Origin: Lachnospiraceae bacterium
Lineage (GTDB): Bacteria; Bacillota; Clostridia; Lachnospirales; Lachnospiraceae
Assembly: GCA_015057115.1 (NCBI GenBank)
Contig: SVEZ01000004.1
Coordinates: 62,001-126,000 of the forward strand
Reading direction: 5' to 3'
DNA: 64,000 bases
A program made the translations under genes and the position numbers. The notes under the pieces were generated by a model. The model worked only from the letters and a program-made list of their open reading frames with translations. It made no database searches and was not told the DNA's origin. This document shows positions 35,902 to 43,945 of this stretch, in pieces; position 1 is the first letter of the stretch, and the number at the start of each line of letters is the position of its first letter.

Positions 35902-37688
35902 AATTGTTCATCTTTTGTCTTCCTACTTAACTGTGCAAGAATCTTGCAATGATGCAGCTGATAATTTTTATCAGTTGCATTTTTTTGTTGTTTTTCGTTC
36001 CACCACAAATCATAGACCATTCCAGGGATTTTTCTAAATTTCAAATTTCTAAAGCATCCACGAATCATCTCATAACATAATTCATCCGCTTTTTTAAATT
36101 CACCAATATTTCCATACCAATTTCCCAGCATATCCAACGTCATTGCCAAATTGTTCCAATGATTTATCTCCTGACAGCCTCCAAGAATCGTTCTGAAATA
36201 CTTTTCCAACTTCCGAAATCCATCTGATTTCCTAGAATCATCATCCAAAATAGCTTTAAAATAATTCGTCAACATCATCAGCTCATTCTGTGTGAAATAC
36301 GGTTGCTCCGGCTTATTTATCGAGTTAATTGGAATAGTCATTTCTATTACCTTTCGCATTTTTTCAACATATTCTTCGTTCGTAATTTCCTTGGTATAGA
36401 ATTTAATAAGCGCCTCATAGTTTCGAATCTCCTGTTCATTATATAAGCTGGTGTATTTCATCCGCTCACATACCTTTGCATATATCTCTTTTGCCTTTCG
36501 AAACTGCCAATCGTTGATTGCATTTTTTAATTCCAGCATCAGCGATTTCTCCTCTTGTGAACTGATATCAAAATTACTTTTTGTCAGTTCTCTCGGCACT
36601 CGCAACACTTCCAATAAGTCCTGCGCTTTCACTATTTGAAACTTTCCGCCACCGGACTCAATTTTATCAATTGTCCGAATGTCCACACAGGATCGTTCAG
36701 ACAGCTCCACCTTTGTTAATCCAAGCATCTTTCTACGGGTACGAATAACATCGTTAATGCACTCCGTATTTTTCGAAAAGTACAGAATCGCCATTTCCGT
36801 GGTTCTTTTTTCTTGGTTAAAATACTCATATAGCCATATCACCGTCTCAAGCCACTCTGTGTTCTGCTTTTCTTCTTCATTCTGCATGCCAAGTATACGG
36901 AATATCCGCTGTCGAAGTTCCAATATTTCATATAAATATGGCAAGTATTCTATATCTCGCAGACGTTCCAGTGCCTCATGGCATATCTCCTGTATGGCTA
37001 CCAAATTCGCCACAATCTGATTTTCCAATCCCTTTTCTGTATCCAGTTTCTCCGCATAATAAAAGACTGCCTTAGGAAGCAACCGTCCCTTTGCTCCATT
37101 GTCATATCTATCCTGACGGATATAATCCAAAAGCAACAAGACATCCTCGCTCTGAGTTTTCTCATCATATTGATAATAGTCCAATAGCGTATCCATCTCC
37201 TGCAATGACAATACATAATCAGATATATTCTCAGCTTTCACATGCGGCATAGTAATCTGTTTTGCTTTTTTCAAATATTGATATATTTCATCCCTTGGCT
37301 CTTCTCTGCACTGCATAAGCATGGCTTTAAACCGATAATAAAATTGCAAATCCAAGGGTTCCTCTCCATACTCAGCAAAATATGTCTCCAGCTTTGCACT
37401 CGCCTCATCATTTTTTCCGGTTCGTATGTCATAAATAATTTCTGCTCGTTTCTCCCACTCTTCATATTCCTGCTTACCTAATAAACTGATAAAATCATCC
37501 GAACTAACACCCAAGCGTCCTATAAACTGATCCTGCATATTCTTGCTAACATTTACCTGACCCTTTTCAAACCGTTCAAATTTCTTGGAGCTACACAGGC
37601 CATTGCACAGTTTCTCCCTGGATATTCCCAGTTTTTCCCGTCGTTCTTTTATAAACTCTCGAAAACATTCGTTGTATATCTCTGTCAT
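35871..37688 (-). CDS. Double RRNPP-like HTH/TPR regulator (605 aa)
   Basis: Two similar units in one protein. Unit 1: HTH at ~9-66 (IKERREKLGISREKLCNGLCSS...FERFEKG), then helical TPR-like repeats to ~305. Unit 2: HTH at ~311-366 (VIRTRRKMLGLTKVELSERSCVD...IDKIESG), then TPR-like helices to the end. Known RRNPP regulators (Rgg, PlcR, PrgX, Rap types) are ~280-320 residues, so this looks like a tandem fusion of two. The TPR part usually binds an imported peptide. A TTGAAT-17-TACAGT promoter and GAGGAAAG ribosome site precede it. It overlaps peptide A tail-to-tail, and a second, broken copy of its 3' end lies at 32811. Inference: it senses the PSDR peptide and acts at the palindromes. Confidence 0.82.
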   Translation of the reverse strand: MTEIYNECFREFIKERREKLGISREKLCNGLCSSKKFERFEKGQVNVSKNMQDQFIGRLGVSSDDFISLLGKQEYEEWEKRAEIIYDIRTGKNDEASAKLETYFAEYGEEPLDLQFYYRFKAMLMQCREEPRDEIYQYLKKAKQITMPHVKAENISDYVLSLQEMDTLLDYYQYDEKTQSEDVLLLLDYIRQDRYDNGAKGRLLPKAVFYYAEKLDTEKGLENQIVANLVAIQEICHEALERLRDIEYLPYLYEILELRQRIFRILGMQNEEEKQNTEWLETVIWLYEYFNQEKRTTEMAILYFSKNTECINDVIRTRRKMLGLTKVELSERSCVDIRTIDKIESGGGKFQIVKAQDLLEVLRVPRELTKSNFDISSQEEKSLMLELKNAINDWQFRKAKEIYAKVCERMKYTSLYNEQEIRNYEALIKFYTKEITNEEYVEKMRKVIEMTIPINSINKPEQPYFTQNELMMLTNYFKAILDDDSRKSDGFRKLEKYFRTILGGCQEINHWNNLAMTLDMLGNWYGNIGEFKKADELCYEMIRGCFRNLKFRKIPGMVYDLWWNEKQQKNATDKNYQLHHCKILAQLSRKTKDEQFYADRIAEEK

Positions 37689-37723
37689 TATCTTTCCTCA
37701 CGTCATATTAGTTTCCACATGCC

Positions 37724-37752
37724 ACTGTAACACAGAAAAGACACAAATTCAA
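37724..37752 (-). promoter_or_regulatory. Promoter of the double RRNPP-like regulator
   Basis: Minus strand TTGAAT (37752-37747), 17 bases, TACAGT (37729-37724), 35 bases before the ATG. No copy of the long palindrome is present, so the regulator is not under the same control. Confidence 0.6.
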
Positions 37753-38219
37753 TCACCCAATTGTGATTACTTCATCAAAAAGCTCCGCATAGTCATCTCT
37801 CCGATTATGCGAAATCATAACAACCGTTTTATCTGTCGTTTCTAACAACGTTTTTGTATACTCTAACTCTAGCTCCGGAGACATTGCAGAAAAAGGTTCA
37901 TCCAAAAGCAAAATCTTTTCGTCCCCCATCAATGCCCGCAACAAGCCGACTTGCTGTTTTTCTCCTCCGCTCAAACGACTGCAGTCCTGCTTTTCCATGA
38001 CAGAATTCTTCAGCACATGTTTGTATTGTTCGAAAACCGCTTCCCACTTCGATATACCCCTATGTACTTTCCCGAGCTTGCGACGGAATGCGTATTTGAC
38101 ACCTCATCAATCATATACTTGATAATGTATGGCAAAGATGCAATCGTTACGCTATATATTACGTGAAACACAAGACGTATTGTAATCGGTAGCTTTGCTA
38201 CCCGAAATATTTTTCTCAT
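37753..38219 (-). pseudogene. ABC exporter remnant with large internal deletion
   Basis: The 5' part, from an ATG at 38219 with AGGAG six bases before it, encodes a typical exporter start (FRVAKLPITIRLVFHVIYSV...YIIKYMIDEVSN), the first membrane helix of a permease-ATPase. It then breaks near 38050-38090 into another frame that reads ISKWEAVFEQYKHVLKNSV and the end of an ABC ATPase: signature SRLSGGEKQQ, Walker B KILLLDEPFSAM, switch His MISHNRRD. More than 300 residues of helices and the Walker A are missing. It is probably the former exporter of this peptide locus. It ends at 37753, at the edge of the regulator promoter. Confidence 0.85.
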
Positions 38220-38255
38220 AATTTTCTCCTTGACTTTTTTCTTTAACGACAAATT

Positions 38256-38279
38256 CCACTAGCGCAAATGCGCTAGTGG
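38256..38279. terminator. Perfect hairpin before the ABC remnant
   Basis: 10-bp stem CCACTAGCGC/GCGCTAGTGG with loop AAAT. Only a short T-run follows on the minus strand, so it is a weak terminator or an RNA-processing or stability hairpin between the 38290 gene and the ABC remnant. Confidence 0.6.
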
Positions 38280-38289
38280 AATAACGGGA

Positions 38290-38688
38290 TTATCTATCCG
38301 GACAAATCGTAATGGAATCTGATGCATTGTCAACATTCATTTCTTCCTTACTCTTTTCATATAACTCCAATACATACTGCTCAAACTCATCCATCGACAT
38401 CGCTGTATAAAACTCTATAATCTCCTCATCCGTAATATCAGGATTCGTTGATTCCTCAGCACTCAGAATACGAAAGCTGGTACCTAATCGCTCATTGATT
38501 TCTTCCAACTTTTTTTTGTACGGTTTAAGCGGGTCTTGTTCTTCTGATTTCTTCGGTTTCTCTATTCTTTTTCCTTCCTGCGCCGAATTCGGTTTTTTGT
38601 TCAAATAGACGCCCCCACCAATTGCAACGCACCCCAAAAGAAACAGAAGTACCACCAGAAATTTCTTCTTCACTGCATTGAATGACAT
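38290..38688 (-). CDS. Membrane-anchored or exported protein, paralogue of the upstream gene
   Basis: A 132-residue protein with one N-terminal helix (FLVVLLFLLGCVAIGGGVYL; the Cys is a possible but imperfect lipobox), a charged linker, and a C-terminal block KKLEEINERLGTSFRIL...DEEIIEFYTAMSMDEFEQYVLELYEKSK. That block matches ERLKEINDKYQTDIC...EEIKFYASLTSEEFEEYIIKLDQKGK in the preceding gene, so the two are diverged duplicates. GGAGGG lies five bases before the ATG. The gap to the upstream gene is 20 bases. Family unknown. Confidence 0.7.
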   Translation of the reverse strand: MSFNAVKKKFLVVLLFLLGCVAIGGGVYLNKKPNSAQEGKRIEKPKKSEEQDPLKPYKKKLEEINERLGTSFRILSAEESTNPDITDEEIIEFYTAMSMDEFEQYVLELYEKSKEEMNVDNASDSITICPDR

Positions 38689-38708
38689 AGTATCCCTCCA
38701 TATGCTAA

Positions 38709-39398
38709 TTATCTATCGTTTATGTAAAAGGTATTTTTTACAGTTCCCTTTGTACTCAATGTTTCAGAAAGATGTACATCACAATAAAATGTAGTTTGAC
38801 AATGTTTTCCTTTAGAATCAAACGCATAGTCCAGTTGATTTCCACTTGCGACCAATGTGCAAAATGGATACCCCTGCGGAACACTATTCGTTCCATATTC
38901 AAGTAACTCTACATATTTTCTCGGATCCTCCGTACATCTCGTGACAATAAAAACATAGTTCTTATTATCGCGGTTATAATAATGCTTTTGAATAACTTTA
39001 ATCAACACCGGCTGATATCCACATAAACCAAATCCTGCATCATCACCTATACCGTTTTCCTTCTCAGCAGTCTGCGAAAAATCATTAATCGCCATCTCAA
39101 ATTGGAGCTTTTTTCCTTTTTGATCCAATTTTATGATATACTCTTCAAATTCTTCACTTGTCAATGATGCATAGAATTTAATTTCTTCATCATACTGTTT
39201 AACATCATAGGCATCATCTCTACACGTAAGGCAAATATCTGTCTGATATTTATCGTTAATCTCCTTAAGTCGCTCACAACAAATGCTAAACATCTTATCC
39301 GTTGTTGCAGCTTTACTCTGGATTGGCACGGCCATCAAAATCAGCATACATGTAGTCAGTACCAAGCCCCCAACCGAAACAACAACTTTCTTCATCAT
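38709..39398 (-). CDS. Secreted cysteine-containing protein, unknown function
   Basis: 229 residues from the ATG at 39398 (GAGGAGG eight bases upstream; the longer frame starting at 39434 includes the ribosome site). A signal peptide (VVVSVGGLVLTTCMLILMAVPIQSKAA) is followed by the block shared with the next gene and then a unique ~110-residue domain with several cysteines (CGYQPVLIKVIQKHYYNRDNKNY, CTLVASGNQLDYAFDSKGKHCQTTFYC). It is first of a probable unit under the copy-3 palindrome (full TTTGCA-17-TAAGAT-6-GTATTTAAATAC arrangement). No family recognised. Role in the regulon is inference from the promoter. Confidence 0.72.
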   Translation of the reverse strand: MMKKVVVSVGGLVLTTCMLILMAVPIQSKAATTDKMFSICCERLKEINDKYQTDICLTCRDDAYDVKQYDEEIKFYASLTSEEFEEYIIKLDQKGKKLQFEMAINDFSQTAEKENGIGDDAGFGLCGYQPVLIKVIQKHYYNRDNKNYVFIVTRCTEDPRKYVELLEYGTNSVPQGYPFCTLVASGNQLDYAFDSKGKHCQTTFYCDVHLSETLSTKGTVKNTFYINDR

Positions 39399-39456
39399 AG
39401 CATAATCCTCCTCACTATTTTCTACATTCATCATTTACCAGAGCCAACTCTTTTCA

Positions 39457-39580
39457 GTATTTAAATACACGAATATCTTACACCCTTGTCCTTTCTTTGC
39501 AAACTACAAAACCATGTCCAAAAAAATTATTTTTCGACATGGTTTTGCAGTTTACAATTTCGTCTACTTGTGTATATACT
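39457..39580. promoter_or_regulatory. Bidirectional promoter module, copy 3
   Basis: Palindrome arms AAACTACAAAACCATGTC (39501-39518) and 39536-39553 with one mismatch (TGCAG for TGTAG). Leftward: TTTGCA (39503-39498), 17 bases, TAAGAT (39480-39475), 6 bases, GTATTTAAATAC (39468-39457), driving the 39398 gene. Rightward: TTTACA (39551-39556), 18 bases, TATACT (39575-39580), but the peptide gene is absent and an intergenic repeat begins at once. Confidence 0.85.
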
Positions 39581-39889
39581 TTTTCAGCCCTCGGTATCTA
39601 CGCTCATTCCCCAACCCCAAAGTTACATTTTTCTATTAAAACAATCGTTCTCTCGGTCTATAGAACCTGCTCCCTGTCCAAAAGTTACACAATCCAGTGA
39701 AAATCAAGGAAAAATGTAACTTTTCAGCTGGGCGAGGCTCATATATGCCGAGAAACCTTGTTTCAATGGGCGATATTGTAACTTTTAGACCGGTTCTCTT
39801 ATATATATGCCGAGTCCCCCCGAATCCGACCACTGCTGCAAAGCACAAAAATGCCGGAAGCTTTCGCCTCCGGCACTTACTTTATTCTT
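39574..39889. repeat. Intergenic repeat element, copy A
   Basis: About 315 bp closely matching 49052-49351. Shared landmarks in order: TATACTTTT, CTCGGTA..TACGCTCATT, AAGTTACATTTTTCTATTAAA, TCTCTCGGTCTATAGAA, AAAAGTTACACAA, AAAAATGTAACTTTTCAG, CTCATATAT, TTCAATGG-CGATATTGTAA, CGGTTCTCTTATATATATGC, CCTCCGGCACTTACTTTATTC. The GTTACATTTTTC and GAAAAATGTAAC segments are inverted. Copy A starts at the dead right face of promoter copy 3 and ends at the lacI stop. Confidence 0.88.
39852..39875 (-). terminator. Terminator of the lacI-type gene
   Basis: Stem TGCCGG/CCGGCA with flanking pairs and, on the minus strand, TTTTTG after the stem. It lies 13 bases past the regulator stop, inside repeat copy A. 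In repeat copy B the left arm is deleted. Confidence 0.75.
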
Positions 39890-40889
39890 ATGCATTTAAA
39901 TCTCTTACGGTGTTTCGTTCTACCATCCGGCCCATGACTACACTGTGTTCTTTATAGCCATCCGGGTTATCGATAATATGGAGCAGCTTCTCAACTGCCA
40001 GTTTTCCGATGGATGCCGCATCCTGATCGAATGTGGTAAGTTCAAACACAGAAGACATGGCGATATTATCGTATCCGATGACACTAATGTCCCCCGGTAT
40101 ACTTAGTTTCGCCGCATGGATTGCCCGGTAGCCTCCTAAATAGGAATAATCGTCCGGGTAGATAATCAGGGATGGCCGCTTCTTTCTTTTCAGAAGCTTT
40201 TCCGTAATTTCATAGCTCTTATCCGCATCATGATAAGCGCCTTCTATCAGGTTATTGTCATCCACCTTCAGACCATGTTCCTTCATTACCATGGTAAATC
40301 CCATGATACGGCTTCTGGTAACTTCCGTATCACCTCCATGGATAAAAACAATGTCTTTGTGCCCTTTCTCCAGCGCATACTCTGTAAGAATCCGCATTCC
40401 CATGGTGTTATCCGCAACTACGGAAGGACAGCTTTCAAAAACATAATCAATGGTCACCACCGGAATCTTCGCTTTGCAAAGTCTCTGAATCTCCGGGTCG
40501 GTATAATCCGCCGTAATAACTGCCACCCCGTCGAACTGACGATATTTGCAATGCTCTAAATAGGTTCCTCCCTGTCCTTCCACTCCACGGTTCACGAAGG
40601 TAATATCATATCCCTTCTCTTCTACCGCCGTCTTGAAGTTCTCCAGAATAATGGAGAAATACTCATGGGTAAGTCCCGGTTCCGTTCCGGTATATAGTAG
40701 ACCGATATTATAGGTTCTTTTTGTTTTCAATGCTCTTGCAGAAGGATTGGCATAATATCCAAGCTCCGACGCAACGCGACGGATATGTTCTTTTGTTGCC
40801 TGACTTACGTCATCCCGATCATTTAAAGCCTTTGACACTGTAGCTGCAGAAACCCCACACCGCTTTGCTACATCTTTAATTGATACCAT
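39888..40889 (-). CDS. LacI-family transcriptional regulator
   Basis: A 333-residue repressor. The DNA-binding head VSIKDVAKRCGVSAATVSKALND and hinge YYANPSARALKTKRTYNIGLL are canonical, followed by the periplasmic-binding-protein-like sugar sensor. It is the last gene after the ABC sugar transporter genes (msmK-like gene, 18-base gap) and probably controls them. AAACGTTT sites, the usual LacI half-site pair with a central CG, occur at the transporter promoter and at the cellobiose phosphorylase promoter. Likely effector: a cello-oligosaccharide or a phosphorylated derivative, by context only. Confidence 0.92.
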   Translation of the reverse strand: MVSIKDVAKRCGVSAATVSKALNDRDDVSQATKEHIRRVASELGYYANPSARALKTKRTYNIGLLYTGTEPGLTHEYFSIILENFKTAVEEKGYDITFVNRGVEGQGGTYLEHCKYRQFDGVAVITADYTDPEIQRLCKAKIPVVTIDYVFESCPSVVADNTMGMRILTEYALEKGHKDIVFIHGGDTEVTRSRIMGFTMVMKEHGLKVDDNNLIEGAYHDADKSYEITEKLLKRKKRPSLIIYPDDYSYLGGYRAIHAAKLSIPGDISVIGYDNIAMSSVFELTTFDQDAASIGKLAVEKLLHIIDNPDGYKEHSVVMGRMVERNTVRDLNA

Positions 40890-40907
40890 ATTGCCTCCCT
40901 AGCAAAT

Positions 40908-42053
40908 TTACACACTAAACTCCAGGTTTCGGCCATCCTCCTTGGAAAATACATGAACCATTTTACCGCTGAAGGAAACCTTAATTTCCTCCATTTCGGA
41001 AGCATCGTCTCCATTGGTAGGAACGATGACGATAACATCCTGTCCGTCAATCTTTGTATGTAAATGGCTGGATGTACCCATCATTTCGGATACCTCCACT
41101 ACCGCGGTAAGTCCTTCTTCTCCCACCCGCATCTGATCCGGACGTACACCAAAGGTGATACTCTGGGACTCCACATGATTCTCTGCAAGTCTCTTAGCCT
41201 TATTCTCGCTCAATTTTACCACATAATCTTTGTATTTAACACTATAATCATTTCCTTCACGAAGTAATTCACCCTCGAAGAAATTCATCTGCGGAGTTCC
41301 GATAAATCCGGCCACAAAGGTATTTGCCGGATGATTAAACACTTCCTGCGGTGTTCCAATCTGTTGAATATAAGCATCCTTCATAACTACAATACGGTCA
41401 CCCAGTGTCATAGCTTCCACCTGGTCATGGGTAACGTATACGATGGTAGTCTGAATTCTGTTCTGTAATTTCAAAAGCTCTGCTCTCATCTGATTACGAA
41501 GCTTTGCGTCCAGATTGGATAAAGGCTCATCCATCAAAAGTACCTTGGGGTTTCTTACAATGGCACGACCAATGGCCACACGCTGTCTCTGTCCACCGGA
41601 AAGAGCTTTTGGCTTTCTTTGCAGATATTTGGTAATATCCAAAATCTCTGCCGCCTCTTCTACACGACGCTTAATTTCATCCTTGGGCACATGTTTAATC
41701 TTCAAAGAATATGCCATATTGTCAAAAACTGTCATATGCGGATAAAGCGCATAGCTCTGGAATACCATAGCAATATCTCTATCCTTTGGAGCCACTGCAT
41801 TCATCAGTTCTCCGTCAATGTATAACTCTCCTTCTGAGATTTCTTCCAAACCTGCAATCATTCGAAGAGTTGTGGTTTTACCGCATCCGGAAGGACCTAC
41901 CAAAACGATAAACTCCTTATCCTGAATATCAATGTTGAACTGCTGTACGGCAACAACACCTTTCTCGGTTACTTCCAAATGTTTCACATTATGTTTCTTT
42001 GTATCAACCGGAGGATAAATTTTCATTACATCCTTCAAACGAACTTCTGCCAT
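40908..42053 (-). CDS. Sugar ABC transporter ATPase (MsmK/UgpC type)
   Basis: A 381-residue cytosolic ATPase. Walker A GPSGCGKTTTLRMIAG, signature ALSGGQRQRVAIGRAI, Walker B VLLMDEPLSNLD and H-loop VTHDQ are present, and the C-terminal ~130 residues form the regulatory OB domain of carbohydrate importers. An insertion near residues 16-32 (PPVDTKKHNVKHLEV) is longer than in most MsmK proteins and common in Clostridia. It energises the two permeases just upstream (8-base gap). Confidence 0.93.
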   Translation of the reverse strand: MAEVRLKDVMKIYPPVDTKKHNVKHLEVTEKGVVAVQQFNIDIQDKEFIVLVGPSGCGKTTTLRMIAGLEEISEGELYIDGELMNAVAPKDRDIAMVFQSYALYPHMTVFDNMAYSLKIKHVPKDEIKRRVEEAAEILDITKYLQRKPKALSGGQRQRVAIGRAIVRNPKVLLMDEPLSNLDAKLRNQMRAELLKLQNRIQTTIVYVTHDQVEAMTLGDRIVVMKDAYIQQIGTPQEVFNHPANTFVAGFIGTPQMNFFEGELLREGNDYSVKYKDYVVKLSENKAKRLAENHVESQSITFGVRPDQMRVGEEGLTAVVEVSEMMGTSSHLHTKIDGQDVIVIVPTNGDDASEMEEIKVSFSGKMVHVFSKEDGRNLEFSV

Positions 42054-42061
42054 TTTGTCAC

Positions 42062-42922
42062 CTAACCTTTCACACTACCGCTTGTAACGCCCTTAATAAT
42101 TGACTTTGACAGGAAAACATATACCACGATAACCGGCAAAATCGCCAGCAAAATCAACATGTATACTTTTCCCATATCAAACTTGGAATAATCCGCACTT
42201 CGAAGCTGTGCAATCATAATCGGAACGGTTTTCTTTTCTGCCTTTGTCAGCAATAACGCCGGAAGGAAGTAATTGTTCCATGCAGCCACAAAGGAGAAAA
42301 TCATCTGCACCGCCATTGCCGGCTTCATAATTGGAAGCACAATCCGGTTAAAAGTTGCGAACTCGCTGGAACCATCGATCCGGGATGCTTCCACAATATC
42401 TATCGGTAATGTTGCTTTTAAATACTGGTACATATAGAAGAATACCGCCGGTGCCGCGATAGACGGAACAATCAGCACCCAAAGCTTATTATTCAATCCA
42501 TACTTGTAAGCAAGCTGTACAAAACCAACTGCAGACACCTGAGTCGGAATCATCATAACCGCAATAATAAACGTATATGCAATCTTTTTCAACCGGAAAT
42601 TGTACACGTACAATCCATATGCCGTTAAAGCGGAAAAGTAAGTGGTACAAACTGCAGCTCCCGCCGCTACAATAAAGCTGTTAATCATACCGCGGGGAAT
42701 CTGAATGGAGCTGTCCGTAAAAGCGTTTTTCATATTGAAGAAAAAGTGCCCGCCGGGAATCAGGGTAAATCCTCTCTGAAGCTGATTGTTGGTTCTGGAA
42801 GAATTTACAAACAGCATGACAAAGAAGAACAGACACAAAAAGCATAGGAATATGATTACGGCGTATACCAGTACTCGTGCTGCAGCAAGCTGCAGGGCCG
42901 CCCTTTTATTTCTCTTATCCAT
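42062..42922 (-). CDS. Carbohydrate ABC transporter permease (MalG type)
   Basis: A 286-residue membrane protein with about six helices. The EAA loop contacting the ATPase reads EASRIDGSSEFATFNRIVLPIMKP. It pairs with the MalF-type permease 11 bases upstream. Import of an oligosaccharide with the 43946 binding protein is the expected role. Confidence 0.92.
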   Translation of the reverse strand: MDKRNKRAALQLAAARVLVYAVIIFLCFLCLFFFVMLFVNSSRTNNQLQRGFTLIPGGHFFFNMKNAFTDSSIQIPRGMINSFIVAAGAAVCTTYFSALTAYGLYVYNFRLKKIAYTFIIAVMMIPTQVSAVGFVQLAYKYGLNNKLWVLIVPSIAAPAVFFYMYQYLKATLPIDIVEASRIDGSSEFATFNRIVLPIMKPAMAVQMIFSFVAAWNNYFLPALLLTKAEKKTVPIMIAQLRSADYSKFDMGKVYMLILLAILPVIVVYVFLSKSIIKGVTSGSVKG

Positions 42923-42933
42923 ACCCTACCTCC

Positions 42934-43866
42934 TTAATCCCTATCCCTGTCCAGAGTCTTAAACACAATAAGGCTTAAGATTCCTGTTACAATAAATAAA
43001 ATAACGGAAATGGCACCTGCCATACCATAGTTGTTAGATCCGCCCAGATAGTTATTCAAGTACATAATCACCGTCATAACCGTTCGATCCGGCGTACCCT
43101 TTGCGTTGGTTAAGACTGTCGGAACATCGAACATCTGTAATCCACCGATCATGGATGTAATAAAGGTATAGATAAAAATCGGCTTCAACAGCGGCATTGT
43201 AATATTAAAGAATACTCTTGTGCTGGATGCTCCGTCAATTCTTGCCGACTCAAACAGGCTCTCATCAATAGACTGAATTCCTGCCATAAGAAGAATTGTG
43301 GTATTACCAAACCACATAAGGAAATTCAATAACGCCACCAGACTTCTTACAGATAAGGTCACGAAGAAGAAGTCAAAGGACTTATCTAAAATTCCCATGT
43401 GAACCAACAGTGGTTTAATGGGTCCTACATTTGAGAACAGCGTGTAAAATAACATAGAAAACGCAGATGCCATAATCAGATTCGGCAAATAAATCACGGT
43501 TTTCATAATACGCTGTCCCTTAATATTCAATCTCGTGTTGGTAAAAAATACCGCCAGTAAAAGCGCAAACACAAACTGGGGCACCGCACCCATAATCCAC
43601 ATAATAATGGTATTGCCAAAATATTTTATAATATCAATAGTCCCCTCATTCGATGGGGTAAGGAGAGCCTTATAGTTATCCAGTCCCACGAAATTCGGTC
43701 CCACCTGGGTCAAACCATCTCGATAGTTTTCAAAAAAGCTGTTATAAATTGTCAGCACCTGAGGATAGAACGTAAAAACGAAATATACCAGAAAGAACGG
43801 TAAAATAAACACATATCCCCACTTGGCATAGCTGACAGATTTACTTTGGGTTTTATTGTTCTTCAT
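42934..43866 (-). CDS. Carbohydrate ABC transporter permease (MalF type)
   Basis: A 310-residue membrane protein with about six helices. EAA loop: ESARIDGASSTRVFFNITMPLLKP. The N-terminal SYAKWGYVFILPFFLVYFVFTFYP is typical of MalF/UgpA-type permeases. It follows the binding-protein gene after a 79-base gap that holds an attenuator hairpin, so it is probably made in smaller amounts than the binding protein. Confidence 0.92.
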   Translation of the reverse strand: MKNNKTQSKSVSYAKWGYVFILPFFLVYFVFTFYPQVLTIYNSFFENYRDGLTQVGPNFVGLDNYKALLTPSNEGTIDIIKYFGNTIIMWIMGAVPQFVFALLLAVFFTNTRLNIKGQRIMKTVIYLPNLIMASAFSMLFYTLFSNVGPIKPLLVHMGILDKSFDFFFVTLSVRSLVALLNFLMWFGNTTILLMAGIQSIDESLFESARIDGASSTRVFFNITMPLLKPIFIYTFITSMIGGLQMFDVPTVLTNAKGTPDRTVMTVIMYLNNYLGGSNNYGMAGAISVILFIVTGILSLIVFKTLDRDRD

Positions 43867-43898
43867 AGCGTCACCCTTTAACTATTTTTTATACAAAA

Positions 43899-43924
43899 GC
43901 TGTGACAGGATATCCCGCCACAGC
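43899..43924 (-). terminator. Attenuator hairpin between binding protein and permease genes
   Basis: Minus-strand stem GCTGTGGCGGGA/TCCTGTCACAGC (two G-T pairs), then TTTTGTAT. A leaky terminator here would explain the usual excess of binding protein. Confidence 0.7.
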
Positions 43925-43945
43925 CTTCGTAGTTAAAACATATAA

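Noticed and set aside
39486-39719. Plus-strand frames right of promoter copy 3
   Set aside because: They cover the palindrome and the repeat element, lack ribosome sites and do not resemble the PSDR peptides.
39636-39848. ~70-residue minus-strand frame, with a homologue at 49114-49338
   Set aside because: Both are readings of the dispersed repeat. The internal inverted repeats explain the conservation, and no ribosome site precedes either. Kept as repeat, not gene.
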